DNA from: Dolomedes plantarius
Taxonomy: Eukaryota > Arthropoda > Arachnida > Araneae > Dolomedidae
Direction of reading: 5' to 3'
Assembly: GCA_907164885.2 (NCBI GenBank)
Contig: OU015498.1
Span: 86,746,642 to 86,810,641, forward strand
DNA: 64,000 bases
Both the position numbers and the translations under genes were made by a program. The notes below the pieces were generated by a model. The model saw nothing but the letters and a program-made list of their open reading frames with translations, was not told the origin of the DNA and did not search any database. Below, in pieces: positions 40,746 through 52,515 of this stretch (its first letter is position 1; each line of letters opens with the position of its first letter).

Positions 40746-41671
40746 TTACAGCGGGAAACAGAATGATAAACTAGAAAAATTTTCGTAACATAGCTTATCT
40801 GCATATTTTTCTTAGGTATACGTACACAAATAGCGAGAATGTGATAAAGTTACATCCTAAATTAATACATTCGTTAATGGTTGAGGTTTCCCTTATTGAC
40901 AATGCTCAATAAACAGGCTAATAAGCTTTTAATAGACTTTAACATGATATATAACTGTTCTTCGATCGTGTGTTCGTGGATTATATTCGCGTCGCAAAAG
41001 AAGAAAGTTTTGACATAAAATGTAAGTTGTCCGAAAAGCAGGTCACTGTTACTTGTAAACGAATGAATTTTACAGTATTTTTCAGAAGAGAACTACGGAT
41101 CTAGCTAAGTTTTATAATTATTTTGATCAGAACCTATATAATTCCCTCTCTGTTTTTCATTTACAACCCCTTAATACAAGGGAGGGGGCTTTGATTTTAT
41201 CCATGACTTCCAGTTTTCTTTGCAACACCCAAGCATTCATCATATGAGTCATCGGAAGTTCAGTGCAGAATGATGATCAAATGAAACGTAGCAGTCTAAA
41301 CAAAACTAATAAAAATTCTCATTGTAAAATGATTAACTACAACGACATGTTAAGTCACGCGATTCTAAGTATGCGGGAAGGTATTAAAGAAAGTGCAGAA
41401 ATTACCGTGAAAAGACTATCCGAGACAATTACGTGAGACAGTATAGATAAGTGAGAATCTTTCATTCTCATGAATTTTTTTTCCTTCTCGGTACTGTTAG
41501 AAAAGCTTAAAAATAAGCATTTAAAATTCGCTGTTACCAAGCAATCACAGGCAGCATCATGTCCATATACAGCTGTTTTTCTCAATGCTATTTAATAATG
41601 TCAGTGTTGTAAGGTTTTTGTAAGTCAAGTCGTATGGTTGTTATATTCAGGAAGTAAGTTGATATTTTTTA

Positions 41672-41672
<1 letters not shown>

Positions 41673-41723
<51 letters not shown>
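41673..41723. repeat. (TA)n microsatellite
   Basis: A pure TA run of about 50 bp. Confidence 0.95.
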
Positions 41724-41725
<2 letters not shown>

Positions 41726-42832
41726 AAAGGAGTTAAGATTCAATAACTTGTTGCCTTTGTGTAAATGTAAGTCGATAAGAAAACTGCGATAAAACTTATC
41801 GAGAATATGAAAATGGAGGTTAACACAAAACTCATGCTGATGAAAAATTTTCTAAAAATGCAAAAAGACTATTTTTTTTTGTCAAGTTGGTACCCTAGAA
41901 GTCATATTTTCTGTATCTATTTTAATAAGATAGGGAGAAAATGGTTGTTGTAGTATATTTACACCTTTCAGAGTATAATTCGCCAACGTGTTTTAGCTCT
42001 GAATGTATTACTCTGCTATATAAAAGGAGAAAAAACATAAAAAGGAGAAAAATATATAACAGATATGACACGACACGGAAACAAATTGGTCCATTTTCAT
42101 TTCAGAAAAACGAGACCATTTAAAAAGCATAGATTTTTATACCCATATATACACACACACACTTACCTAGCAAAGACATCATCGGTTTTCCCCAAAACGT
42201 CCCGAAAACATCATTTTTCAAACTTTAAAATTCCCAGTTATATATTTAAAGCCAAACAACCAACAATCGCACAGGAAAATGACGCAATATCAACCATGGA
42301 ACCTAAAAATTTTTCTATTAAATCGGAGGGGGGTGACTAGATGGATTGAAAATCAGGGGAGGGAGTCAACAACAAAGATTCGGAGGGTCATTAATCATGG
42401 CAGGGTTGGCAAGCAAAATCTTCTCCTTCTCCGAACCCCCGCGTTTTGTCACCTGTTATACTACTCACAAGCAATCTTGCCGTTTACATCGGTCATTCCC
42501 TGTACGGCGGGAGGGGAGTTGATCTTTAAAAAACGCTCCTTTTTATCAGGCTGTATGTTTGAGGTTTCACTTGTTCACAATGGAATTTGTGCGGAGGGAT
42601 TTTCGGCGCCCATACCGCACATTTCGACGTGAATTCGGCGAGATAGCGCTTGTTCGAATTTTAGAATCAGCTTGTGGTTCTATTCCTGCTGTAGTCAAGT
42701 CCTGTGTCAGCTTTATGTCTAGGTTAAACATAGTAAAAACTGGATTTGATAATGCATAATTCAGAGATCCTTTATTCGATGATTTTTTACATGATGGGAA
42801 AAAGAGTTTTGAATTAAATTCAACCAAAAATA

Positions 42833-43385
42833 CAGGGCCATCGCAAAAAGGTTGGACACATTTCGAAAGCTCATAATTCTAAAAGAAATTGAGCGAACGC
42901 AATAATATTATTTTCAAACAACTTGGCAAGTGTCGAACATTTCTAAACGTAACTAGTACGCAACAGTGACATGGAACGTTGCGCAGAAGCTATGCGAGCT
43001 GGAAGAGGTCTTCGTTCGGCTTTCCGTCAGTGCAATGTCGACCGTTCAGGAGAAAGCTCAATATGTGTTGTGGTTAGCGGAGTACAAATCTGGGGTTACG
43101 TCAAGAACATTGTTTACAGCGTCAAGGTACGGGACTTCACACATTTACGGGAGAGAATTGTCGATGCAATTGCCACAGTGACGCCGGACATGCTCCGTAA
43201 CACCTGGTTAGAGATTTATTATCGACTTGATATGTGTAGAGCAACCAACGATGCTCATATTGAAACTTATTTAGGTAAAATTCTTTTAAATTCTGCACAT
43301 TACACAACGAAAGAATTGTTTGAATTGTAATTATTTTATTAAACATGATTATATGAAATGTGTCCAACCATTTTCTATGACCCTG
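42833..43385 (+). mobile_element. deleted mariner-type transposon with transposase remnants
   Basis: A 553-bp element with terminal inverted repeats CAGGGCCATCGCAAAAAGG and, on the other strand, CAGGGTCATAGAAAATGG, both followed by TTGGACACATTTC. It is flanked by TA at 42831-42832 and 43386-43387, the Tc1/mariner signature. Inside, one + frame reads STVQEKAQYVLWLAEYKSGV (from 43038), like the N-terminal helix-turn-helix (DUF4817-like) of an arthropod mariner-type transposase. Another frame (about 43113-43265) reads RDFTHLRERIVDAIATVTPD followed by MLRNTWLEIYYRLDMCRATN, like the C-terminal end of the same kind of protein. The catalytic DDE core is missing and the two parts are in different frames. 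This is therefore a non-autonomous internal-deletion copy. Confidence 0.85.
43035..43265 (+). pseudogene. mariner-type transposase, N- and C-terminal remnants only
   Basis: The N-terminal remnant (frame of 43035, to about 43100) and the C-terminal remnant (frame of 43089, to about 43265) meet in a region where the central catalytic domain should be. A full transposase would be about 350 residues; fewer than 90 family-like residues remain. It cannot make an active enzyme. The identification is from remembered family patterns such as DLRERI.DAI..VTPDML.NTW.E..YRLD..RAT.GAHIE. Confidence 0.75.
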
Positions 43386-43705
43386 TATTTGAACTGAGGA
43401 CCAGAACGGTGTTTAACATATAATTATTCGTATGTCTCACAGTAGGTGAGTATCTGTACCTTACAGATAACTGTTATTAAATGCTTGTAGGCAAACAACA
43501 AAAAATACTTATGCATTGAAGACAGGTATAGTAAAAGAAAGCAAACGATCGCAAATAAAGCTATGAATTTTCGCTTTTCCCTTCATTAGATGTTAACAAT
43601 TATTTGACCATTTATTACTTTCTGTGTTAACATAGCAGAAGATAATTAAAGTGAAAAGATAAACTGTTATTCTTTACAACAGAATGGGGTTCAAAATGAT
43701 ATGCA

Positions 43706-43885
43706 AGGAGATAGCCGAATGGCTAGGGCGCTGGCATTCGATTCAGATCCTGTGGGTTCGAGTCTCACTGTTGGCATGGATGTTTGTAGCCGTTCGGAAT
43801 CGGCGTTAAACTGTAGGTCTCGGTTTATTTAGCCCTTGTGTAGCAAAAAGTCGACCGTAGCGCTTCAAATCGAACCAAATCAAAT
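43706..43885 (+). mobile_element. tRNA-derived SINE, copy 3
   Basis: Same family as 1047-1220. The head is AGCCGAATGGCTAGGGCGCT and the near-perfect B box is GGTTCGAGTCT (43755-43765). The body is ATGGATGTTTGTAGCCGTTC and the tail is GAACCAAATCAAAT. Confidence 0.82.
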
Positions 43886-44278
43886 TGATATATCTAATTT
43901 ATTAAACAGTGAAAATATATGGGAATTCAGGAACATAAAAATATCGGACGCATATTTATTGTCAACGAAGTCGACTACTGTACGATTAAGAAACGTGTGT
44001 GAGCGTCATATAAATGAATTGTAGCTAACAGATGAAACAGCTGTGAAACAAATAATTAATTTAAATTATTATTAATTAAAAAGTAGTGAATGATTTTGAC
44101 TGTCTGAAAAATTAGTGCGAATAATGAACGTAACAAAATGTTAAGTGTGTTAATGACTATAAAATTACAACACTACTCTTTTTTACTCGCATTTACTGTA
44201 GCTGTTTATGCAGATAGTGTTTTATTTCTCTTCGTATTTCGAGTATGCTTTGTTGAAAAATGATAGGTAATGCAGTAG

Positions 44279-44337
44279 GATTTTTTGCAATTTAAATAGT
44301 ATAAACTTTTTTTATACTATTTAAATTGCAAAAAATC
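44279..44337. repeat. perfect 27-bp inverted repeat with 5-nt loop
   Basis: The arms 44279-44305 (GATTTTTTGCAATTTAAATA and on) and 44311-44337 are exact complements around CTTTT. Confidence 0.93.
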
Positions 44338-45383
44338 ATTATCAAGGTATATCAACTTCCTTCATTTCAAATATTGCTTGTGATTTTCAATACAGAGAAC
44401 TTATTTAAGAATAAATGATTCTACAGTCTAGTGCCTTGCAATACAAAATAAGAATTTCATAGCTGCTGAATAACCACTAATATAACTTTTACAATCCCGC
44501 GTTCGTACAATTCCCTTTAAAATTTTTAAAGGAAAAACAGCGGGAAACATTTGTGACACTTCTCAAATTTATGGAGCAAAGAATCCAGCAATCTGTTCCT
44601 AACAAACATTTACTTAAAATTTTTACAAAAATCATGAAACTCGTGTTATTAAATTATAAAAGAAAAAAAGGATCCCAAATTGTTAGTATATTTATACAAG
44701 TAAACCAATGAAATTTTAATAAACAAGTAAACCAAACTAATTTTGAAGTGAAACGCATATTTTAATCGAATGAGAAAATGCATTTTTCATTCAGCCGGGA
44801 GAGATCACGAACATGTACGTATTAAGATATATTCCATTCTAAATTGCACTTGAGGGGGAAAAAATGGACCCTTCTTAAACGAGAGATTGCGTGAAAGCAT
44901 TAGAGTAAAGGAAAAGGAGTGTCCAGGGGTGTGGGAAACGGACGTTTGAACAGAAAATGAGTCAAATGTTGAAGACTCGAAAAGAATAAAAATGATTGTC
45001 GATAGGTTCCAATAATCACATCTTTATGTTATTATAGAATCACTAGGATCAAAAATGTTCTTCCAAGAAGCAGGAAAGGGAACCGAGTAAATATTAAAAG
45101 CGTGATGTTTTCAGTTCAACCCGGGATTTGCCTGATTGGTTATTTCTGTAAAAAAATCTTTGTAAGTTCTAAGAAAAATTGTATAACATAAAAATAGCTT
45201 TCACAGAACTGTACTGTGGTATAATAAAGTATAATAATATAAACAATTCACCACAAGCAAAAATGTTTATAAAACAGGCATAGACTGCAAACAAATTAAC
45301 TGAAAACCTACCCTAGAACTGAAACTTTTAACTTTTCAATAAAAGATTGCTCAGTTGCAGCAAATCCTCATATTGAAAATGGA

Positions 45384-45829
45384 CAAATATACTAAAAATA
45401 AATATACCAACAGAGCTAGATAATTATAGGAAGAATGTAGACAAAAAAAATAATAAACAGAAATCAAGCACTCAGGGCTCTACGCACCATAAGGCAAGAT
45501 TCTGTAGTAGTGCCGTTGCTAAACCAGAAATCTGTTTCAATGGGAATCTCAGGGCCTTGGGATGTCTTTTAGTTAAACCTGCATCTCTTTCAGAAAGTTC
45601 CCCTTGAGGTAACTGATTTGGTTAGGCCGACAATCGACTGATGACGAAACCGACTGATGACGAAACCAGTCGGTTACCTCGATTTCTGGTTTAGTTCCGG
45701 CACTACTACAGAATCTTGCCTTATGGTGCCTAGAGCCCTGAGTGCTTGATTTCTGTTTATTATTTTTTGTCTACATTCTTCCTATAATTATCTAGCTCTG
45801 TTGGAATATTTATTTTTAGTTATATTTGT
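45384..45829. mobile_element. long inverted-repeat (foldback-type) element
   Basis: The left arm 45384-45532 and right arm 45681-45829 are about 149 bp each. They are complementary with only a handful of differences over blocks such as CAGAGCTAGATAATTATAGG and GGCAAGATTCTGTAGTAGTG. The 148-bp centre holds a tandem CGACTGATGACGAAAC duplication and a smaller nested hairpin (GAGGTAAC near 45606 with GGTTACCTC near 45672). There is no protein frame. I see no clear target duplication, so a long-TIR MITE or a foldback duplication are both possible. Confidence 0.85.
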
Positions 45830-48283
45830 GGTATAACAAAATTAAAAATAATTTTCTATACAGATTTTCATATAGTGAAATTACTTATTTTTTTCTTGGT
45901 TTTTAATTCAGCGCAGCTAAAATACTATTTTTTAGAATAATTTCTCTCACACTGTCAATCACTTCTCATATGAATTTTACATCAAATACTATATTTATAA
46001 TTTAAAATTATGCTAGTTTTAAATTTGTAGCATATGAATATATTTCTATGAGGAAAGTGAAGTTCTTAGACTGTTTGTCGCCTTTATCTCAAAGTAAGAT
46101 ACAAACACTTATATTAAAAACAATCAAAACGTCTTTCTCGAGAAATGTTCGGGGTTTTACGTCTGTTCAGAAATACACTGAAGGACAATCACGTGAAAAT
46201 TAATATCCAGCAAGAAACGGTCGAAATATAAAATGAAAATCAATTCAGTCGTCCCCCCCACCCTTTTAACCAAGACAGTAAGACAGCAGTTCAAAAGAGT
46301 GAACTTCCGTATTCATTCTATATTTCACATATTAAAACATAAAAATCGCCAGAAATAGAACGTAAAGTTAGTTTTTATATCAGTTCTGTGATAGATATTG
46401 CATTTAATTTACCCACGAATTGCATTGAAAACTAATATTTAAACGATTTTTTTCGATTGATTTTCATGGGAAGAAGTTCTCCATGAAAAATAATCGAAAA
46501 TTGATAAGATTATTAAAAAAATAAATTGATTTTATTTATCACCTAATAAGTTTTTCACCCTTTTGAAAGTTCGTAGAAAAATATTAGTTGATGTTAATAT
46601 GTACTCATCTCATAACGATATGAGAGAAATTTACTCTTTCTTTAACCGAGCAATAAAAGATTGAAATCACTTTATATAGTTCAATTTTTTTAAATTGCGT
46701 CTTTTATAATACGGTAGTTTTGTAAAATTGAAATAGATATTTGAGGGAATGATTAAAAAAATTATTTATGTATGATTAACAGGAGTTTTGTTTTCCCTGT
46801 CGAAAGTCCGTATAGAAAAGTGTATAATGTTATTTGAGAGAAATTTATTCTTTCGTACCTTCGGCTGTAAATGGTTAAAATAACTTTACTTTTTTTCTTC
46901 TCTTTCTTTAACTCAGGATTTTCCCCACCCAATCAATGACTCTAGTTCGCACACATTCTTTAAACTCAACAAAAAATTGTTCATTGTCATTTATTATCAT
47001 ACATGCATCTTCAGACGGGTTTGTAGAACATTATATGGCTCACCGATCATAAATGATACAGCCGTTCTGGTTTTTCTCGTGTATTTCACTGTAGTAAAAA
47101 ATGTTGCTTAGTTGTGTACGTTACCCCGATGAGCTTAGTATTGGGTTACGCCTATTTACGCTTTAAAAAAAAATTAAGCTCTAGAACAAACATGCTTAGT
47201 TCTGTTGAAAAAATAGATTTGTTTTCTTGTCCTTTGTTTGAAAGGAATCACGTCAGTTGAGTATGAAGATAATTATCATGTAGGTATAAATTGGTTTAAC
47301 AAAGAGTGTTAATGCAATTGAAAATTTACGAAGCAAATAAAAGTAATTTTCCCTTTACTACCTCATAGTTAACATAAAATTTTGAAAACAGTAAAACTTT
47401 TTGAAAATCCCAAGTATTTTATTCGATAATTGTAATTGTTATATATTATTTATAATTCAGTTAATAACCTATATTGTATCTAATATTTATATGCTTGATT
47501 TTAATGTTATTTTGATACTTTACTTTTGATTTGAAGCTTATAAATTTGAGAAAATTTGCAAGTTCAGTTGAATTTGGTTGCTTTTTACCGTCTTTTTACC
47601 CTTCCAATATAAAAGAAAAGGAAAGTGTGTTTAACTCCCTCTTAAAATATGAATTTAATTAACAGAAAAAAAAATTCCAGTTCGCTGAAAGATTCTCTAA
47701 GAAAATATTGTTACGATCTAATACGTTTTCAAAATATTCTGGGGGGGGGGAGGGGGGGTAAAACGTTTCATATATTTGCCGCTTGGCTTTTTTAAATGGG
47801 TATTTTCGGATCATGATTCGATCATGAACAAACCAAGAAGCAGTAAGTTTTTTTTTAATGCCATTAACAGAAGAAAGATGCTTTATGTTCTTGAGATGAA
47901 GGTCAAACTCTTCTACAGATGAAACCATTCTTCTTCATGTAGCCGAGCCTTGCCGGACAGTGCTCCCGCAATTACTCCCGTAACAAAAAGTAAACAACTC
48001 TTTCCACGAAACGTGACATTTTCATCATGAAACATTGAAATGTAGTTGTAATCTGGTCTGGACCAATTTATATGCCATCTCCACCCACACATACATTTTG
48101 TGCCTTCATCTAAGTCCACATTCCTCCAAAATAAAGAGACTCAATTGCAGTAATAGCGAGGCGTACCCGCCCAACATAATAAGGCCCCTTGCCCAAATTG
48201 AACTCGCAAAATTACAATTTCCACTCCTCTCTTTATTCATGGTATTTTATTTTTTTTCTTAATTTTCTTTCCTTTTCTTCCAG

Positions 48284-48367
48284 CCGAACTCAAGATGGAA
48301 CTCCTGCGAGAAAGGGAGGTACGAGAAGGTATCGAAAAGCAGCTCTTGGACGAGCAGAGAACGAGAA
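48284..48367 (+). CDS. dac: dachshund exon E: middle of DACHbox-C helix
   Basis: This exon is 84 nt, phase 1 at both ends. The acceptor is TTTTCTTCCAG ending at 48283 and the donor is GAGAA|GTGAGT at 48367/48368. The G left by exon D plus CC gives Ala. The peptide continues ELKMELLREREVREGIEKQL then LDEQRTR, a charged heptad-like helix that directly continues the DACHbox-C of exon D and matches the conserved ELKM..LRERE.RE..EKQL pattern of the family. Family members continue with a Lys-rich helix (KRLKKEKKAKRK in vertebrates). I do not see that exon in the remaining 15.6 kb, so it lies beyond this window. Confidence 0.95.
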
Positions 48368-49189
48368 GTGAGTAATAATAATCGTCTGATATTTCTCGGT
48401 GTTCGAATCGTTTGATAATTGCCCGGCCGGTGCCGCACCCGTGTCCGTTATCGCTGGGGATAATTCAGAAATAGATGTATACGAGTGGGGGACAGGAGTT
48501 GGAAAATTTGTGGGATTGGTTCAGCGTGTGGTGTAATATCCCGTGATTTCGCGTTATAAATTTGTACTGTGTGCGTGATATAATTGTGTTTCTGCCGATT
48601 TAAAGGTTAAGTGGGTCTGCTTCGAGTGGAAAGAAAAAGATGCGGAATCTACTGGAATGGGGAGCAGATAAAAACGGCCTATTCTTTACTCTTATGTCCA
48701 AAGACATTTCGAGTTCTGATATGTTTTACAATGGTTTTTAAGGGCAAGAGAATGTATAGCTTGGACTTAAATTTCACTACATTGACGATCATTTTCTGTA
48801 CCATAACACTTATTACCTTTCATAAATTGCTGCAGCGGCTAATAGAAGCGGACAAACTAACAAATTCTTGATGTCTAGTAACGTTTATCGACATCAAAGA
48901 TGCTGAATGAGCAACGGATCTTTGAGGCAAAATTTGAAGCAATACATCTGAATGGACTGTTTCACTGAAATTTTCCCTGAAGAAATAAAAGGAAAAACTT
49001 TACATAAATTGTCATTAGCACGGAGGTGTCTGTTTCGATGAACATTTTTTTTTCTTTTTTTTTCGCTAATGTGAGACTAAAAAGGAAATTGCTTAGGATA
49101 ACAAACTGAAATGTTTGGCTTAAATTTACGTTTGTGTCATTAATCACTCCTTTGAATGTACCAAATTTGACTGGTAGTTATCTTAATAT

Positions 49190-49439
49190 ATCTATGGTGG
49201 CCGGTGTAAAGGGCTTAAGTCAAAAGCAGTGATTTTAATATACCAAGTTATTGGCTTTTATACCAATCGCAGAGCAATAATTTAGACTTGAGTCTTTTGT
49301 ACAAAGAAATGTACTTTTGTATACAAAATTGATAGACTTAAGCCTCTTTTACAAGTCAAAAGATTTTTTTTTATCAATACTAACAAATATCTAAAAATCA
49401 CTTTTTTGACTTAAACCCTTTATAGCGGGCAATATAGAT
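49190..49439. mobile_element. MITE with about 50-bp terminal inverted repeats
   Basis: The left end is ATCTATGGTGGCCGGTGTAA and the right end on the other strand is ATCTATATTGCCCGCTATAA. Both continue AGGG[C/T]TTAAGTCAAAA and then AGTGATTTT. The element is about 250 bp with an AT-rich interior and no frame. The target duplication is not clear. Confidence 0.75.
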
Positions 49440-50680
49440 TTATTATTCTATACGTAAGTAGCAATTAAAAAATTTCCATGCGCGTTCAGTACACTTAGAG
49501 TGTTATACTTTTAGTACGACGCAAGGGTAAACTATGAATTTTTTCAAGAACTCGTTTAAAATTGTGAGAAACTTATTGTAATATTGGGTTTTGTAAGTAT
49601 AGAGTTCTCAGAAGAGGAACTAAAAACTTTCTTTCAATTAAATACAGTCATTAGATTGTACTTAAATGAATCAAAACTGGGAAATCCACCCCTTTGAGGT
49701 ATTTAGAGTGTAGTAGACAACATTCCCAATAGAGCAATTTGGCGACCGATTTTTCGTTCAGCTTGTAAGGAATCGATAAAAGTTCGTTAGATAACGTTAT
49801 ATAAAGTTTTGTACCGCTTATCGGCAGACAAAATGTATCTAACAAACTGGGGAATCTTTAAAATAAAGTATTGATTGGAGAAAATCTTTGGAATAGTTTC
49901 GTATAATATCTATTGACCTGATGGATTTTCTTATCTCATCAGTTATTTTCAGAATCTGTATGAAGTTCCCTTCCATATACATATCGACCAATATGCTTCT
50001 AAGTTTCTCTCCATATATCTAAGTCCAATGTCAAAAGGAATCCTAAAATATATGAAGTTATCAAAAATGTTTTCACAAACAATCAAAACATTTAAATTTT
50101 AATTTTAATGGAAATAATGAGTATTTTCTATTGAGTTGTTTAATTGCAATCAAAAGTAAATGTCTTCTTGCTTGAAATTCTATAGATGCTGTAACGCGAA
50201 ATCTGTAGTTTTACTATTTTCGATATATAGTTTTACTACAGTGAATCTTTTACACAACTAAAAACATCATTCCTTTATTGATTTGATTATAACAGTTTTC
50301 TTACCTATCAAGCATAGATATTTAATTATCATTCTTCCCCTTGAGATAATATGCAGTAGTTTCAGCATGTGTATGAAGACCAACTGAATTAATAACTTTT
50401 AAATAACTGAATACGTAAGTCTTGAAGAGACAAAAGAAAAAACTGAAACATTAATTGTTTCGTATAATGGGGAAACAAGTCAAAACGAAAATAATTAACG
50501 TTTTACGGTAAAACAAGACATTAAATGATTGAAAATATTGCCATTTGTATTCAATCAAACGGTTGGCAATTTTTAATTTCCTGTGGTCACTTATTTAAAG
50601 TATTTAGAAGGACTCCAGGACACCCTGTCGTAATACTTAAAACCCCTTCCCTCCCCATCATGGAGTTAGGGCGTTTGTGA

Positions 50681-50750
50681 CAGGGGCGGCTCCAGTCCAG
50701 AGTTTTGTTTTTCTTTTTTGGGGGGGGGGGTGCAACTTCGGCTCTTAGGG

Positions 50751-50837
<87 letters not shown>

Positions 50838-50983
50838 AGAAATAAACATCGTCTCATTTTAAATTTAAACTCATTTAGTATTAGGTCTACGATTATATAA
50901 TTTTAGGCTGTGAAAAAAAATACGAGCTTTTTTTTGGGGGGGGATTGCCCCTATTAGCCCCCCCCCCCTTGGAGCCGCCATTG
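50681..50983. mobile_element. hAT-type MITE carrying a (TA)n tract
   Basis: A 303-bp element with ends CAGGGGCGGCTCCAG and, on the other strand, CAATGGCGGCTCCAA. It is flanked by the exact 8-bp duplication GTTTGTGA at 50673-50680 and 50984-50991. Eight-base duplications and CAGGGGCGG ends are diagnostic of hAT elements. Inside are G and C homopolymers and an 88-bp TA run (50750-50837). Confidence 0.9.
50750..50837. repeat. (TA)n microsatellite inside the hAT MITE
   Basis: An almost pure TA run with one CA interruption near the end. Confidence 0.95.
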
Positions 50984-51179
50984 GTTTGTGAGGTTAAAAA
51001 CCCTATGTTTTAGTCAGCAAAGGCACAATCGTTTTACGTGTGCGTCTTCTTTTCCCACCTGCCTTTCACAGCGTGCCTGCCGTGCTCGCGCTTTCAATTT
51101 GTGCACTATCCCCGAAGTTATCAATAAAACATTTCACGTGACTTACTTTCAGATAGAAACCATTTATCTGGCCAACCAA

Positions 51180-51650
51180 TCCCGCGGTCCATTCCAAGTA
51201 GGGAAGGGAAAATTATACATGAAAAACAAAAATAAAGAAAAGAAACCTCATCCGAGTGCGATTCCGAGGCAGAGGCGAACAAATTCGTTCCAATTGCCCC
51301 TCCCTGAAATAACTGGCCGCCGGTGCCGCGCCCTGCCAAATTGCGGGGCGCCTGCGCAATGGCATTTGATGCCGTTTCCATTTCGACTGTGGGAATGCGA
51401 TTGGGCAACGATTGCGTATTCGAAGGCGGATCCGACTATCATTGGAGCGAGGAGAGTTGCAGCCTCAGCGCAGAGGAATGCGGGAGATCCACCGCGCACC
51501 CGGTACAGTCGCAGAAACGGAGCGCCCGCCGTGACGATTCCATTCCGATTGCTCCCCTTGCTCATCCCCCGGCTGCAGCGCTCGGAATTCCCGCGGCCTG
51601 CTGTCGGGCCCGCCGCATTCCGGCATTGTGCACCGGGGATCAGAACTAAC
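51180..51650. promoter_or_regulatory. GC-rich, CpG-rich intronic island
   Basis: In 51301-51360, 40 of 60 bases are G or C, against AT-rich surroundings. A 224-aa + frame (50988-51662) and 105-108-aa frames in other registers are all open. That is expected from few TA-containing stops in GC-rich DNA rather than from coding. None resembles a known protein or the missing Dac C-terminus. It lies between two hAT MITEs, about 3 kb after exon E. The likely alternatives are a conserved enhancer, an internal promoter, or a captured foreign fragment. Confidence 0.35.
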
Positions 51651-51697
51651 CTAATGAACTGATGGAAGAAGAGGCGAACGTTTTAATTGCCTTCAAG

Positions 51698-52172
51698 CAG
51701 GGCCCGATTTAGAAAATTCTTGACTATAGGCACTACTCGGGATGGGTGCCCCCTTAACACTGATGTGGGCGTAAAATTTCCAAAATTGTCACACACAAAA
51801 AATAATCATGAATCATTGTGAAAGTAACATTTTACCAAGAATTGGCTATTTGAAGCGTAGAAGCCTAGAACACTATCAAATAACATAACAAAATGCAATA
51901 CAACGTATTAACTTCGTCATTAAAACACCAGTACAATGCAACCAGAAAAACTTATTAATCCCTTATATACACTATAACATACATATGATGAACTATACAT
52001 ATAATGAACCAATCTATCAAATTTGAAAGGATATATATAAAAAAATTGTTATTAAAAAAGATAAAATTTAAAAAAAAATTGAATTGGGAATATTTTTTTA
52101 AAATAAAAATTTTATGGGTCTCCCAACATTCTGGGGCCCCTAGGCCCGGGCCTAATGGAAAATAAGGGCCTG
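51698..52172. mobile_element. hAT-type MITE
   Basis: A 475-bp element with ends CAGGGCCCGATTTA and, on the other strand, CAGGCCCTTATTTTCC. It is flanked by the exact 8-bp duplication CCTTCAAG at 51690-51697 and 52173-52180. There is no transposase frame, and the interior is AT-rich. Confidence 0.92.
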
Positions 52173-52269
52173 CCTTCAAGTTCGGTATAGCAAAAATGAT
52201 GTTTGGTTTCTTACAGACCGCAGAGCAATAATTTTCATATAAAACATATGCATTAAAACTATCTCGCTC

Positions 52270-52515
52270 ACATAGTAGATTAGTAGAGTGGTTAGAGTCA
52301 CAAGATTCCACGAACTTGGCGCGGGTTCGAATCCCGGCTGAGGCATAGATGTTTCTGTGCTGCCCCCTCATAGGGAGGAACGTTGGTTCATCCACATGTA
52401 TTTCCATAAAGCATGTCAATAAAGAAGTCAATAAATGAATTAATAAAACAGTCAATAAAATCGTGATGTGTGTGGGTGAATACCCCTCGCTACCTGCCTC
52501 TTTGGGATGCCACGC
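52270..52515 (+). mobile_element. tRNA-derived SINE, second family
   Basis: It has a perfect A box TAGTAGAGTGG (52281-52291) and a perfect B box GGTTCGAATCC (52324-52334) spaced as in a tRNA. A non-tRNA body follows (CTCATAGGGAGGAACGTTGG through GCATGTCAATAAA repeats). The tRNA-like part lacks clean stems and runs into the body, so it is a SINE and not a tRNA gene. Confidence 0.8.

Larger units (their letters stand above)
32104..48283 (+). other. dac intron D-E (16.2 kb)
   Basis: This intron holds GC-richer patches (34.9-35.6, 37.3-37.9 and 39.7-40.2 kb), the Harbinger-type MITE pair, the deleted mariner-type element, a SINE (43706-43885) and three inverted repeats (38.9, 44.3 and 45.4-45.8 kb). 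The stretches 32160-34880, 36000-37280, 38600-39680, 40760-42820 and 45850-48280 show nothing else I can name apart from a (TA)n tract at 41673-41723. Confidence 0.85.

Noticed and set aside
50988..51662. A 224-aa open frame in the GC-rich island as a gene
   Set aside because: It overlaps frames of 105-108 aa in other registers, has no recognisable domain, starts in ordinary intron, and its upstream part runs through AT-rich sequence with no splice or promoter logic.
52270..52345. A functional tRNA gene
   Set aside because: The A and B boxes are good, but the acceptor and anticodon stems do not form cleanly and the sequence continues into a SINE body.
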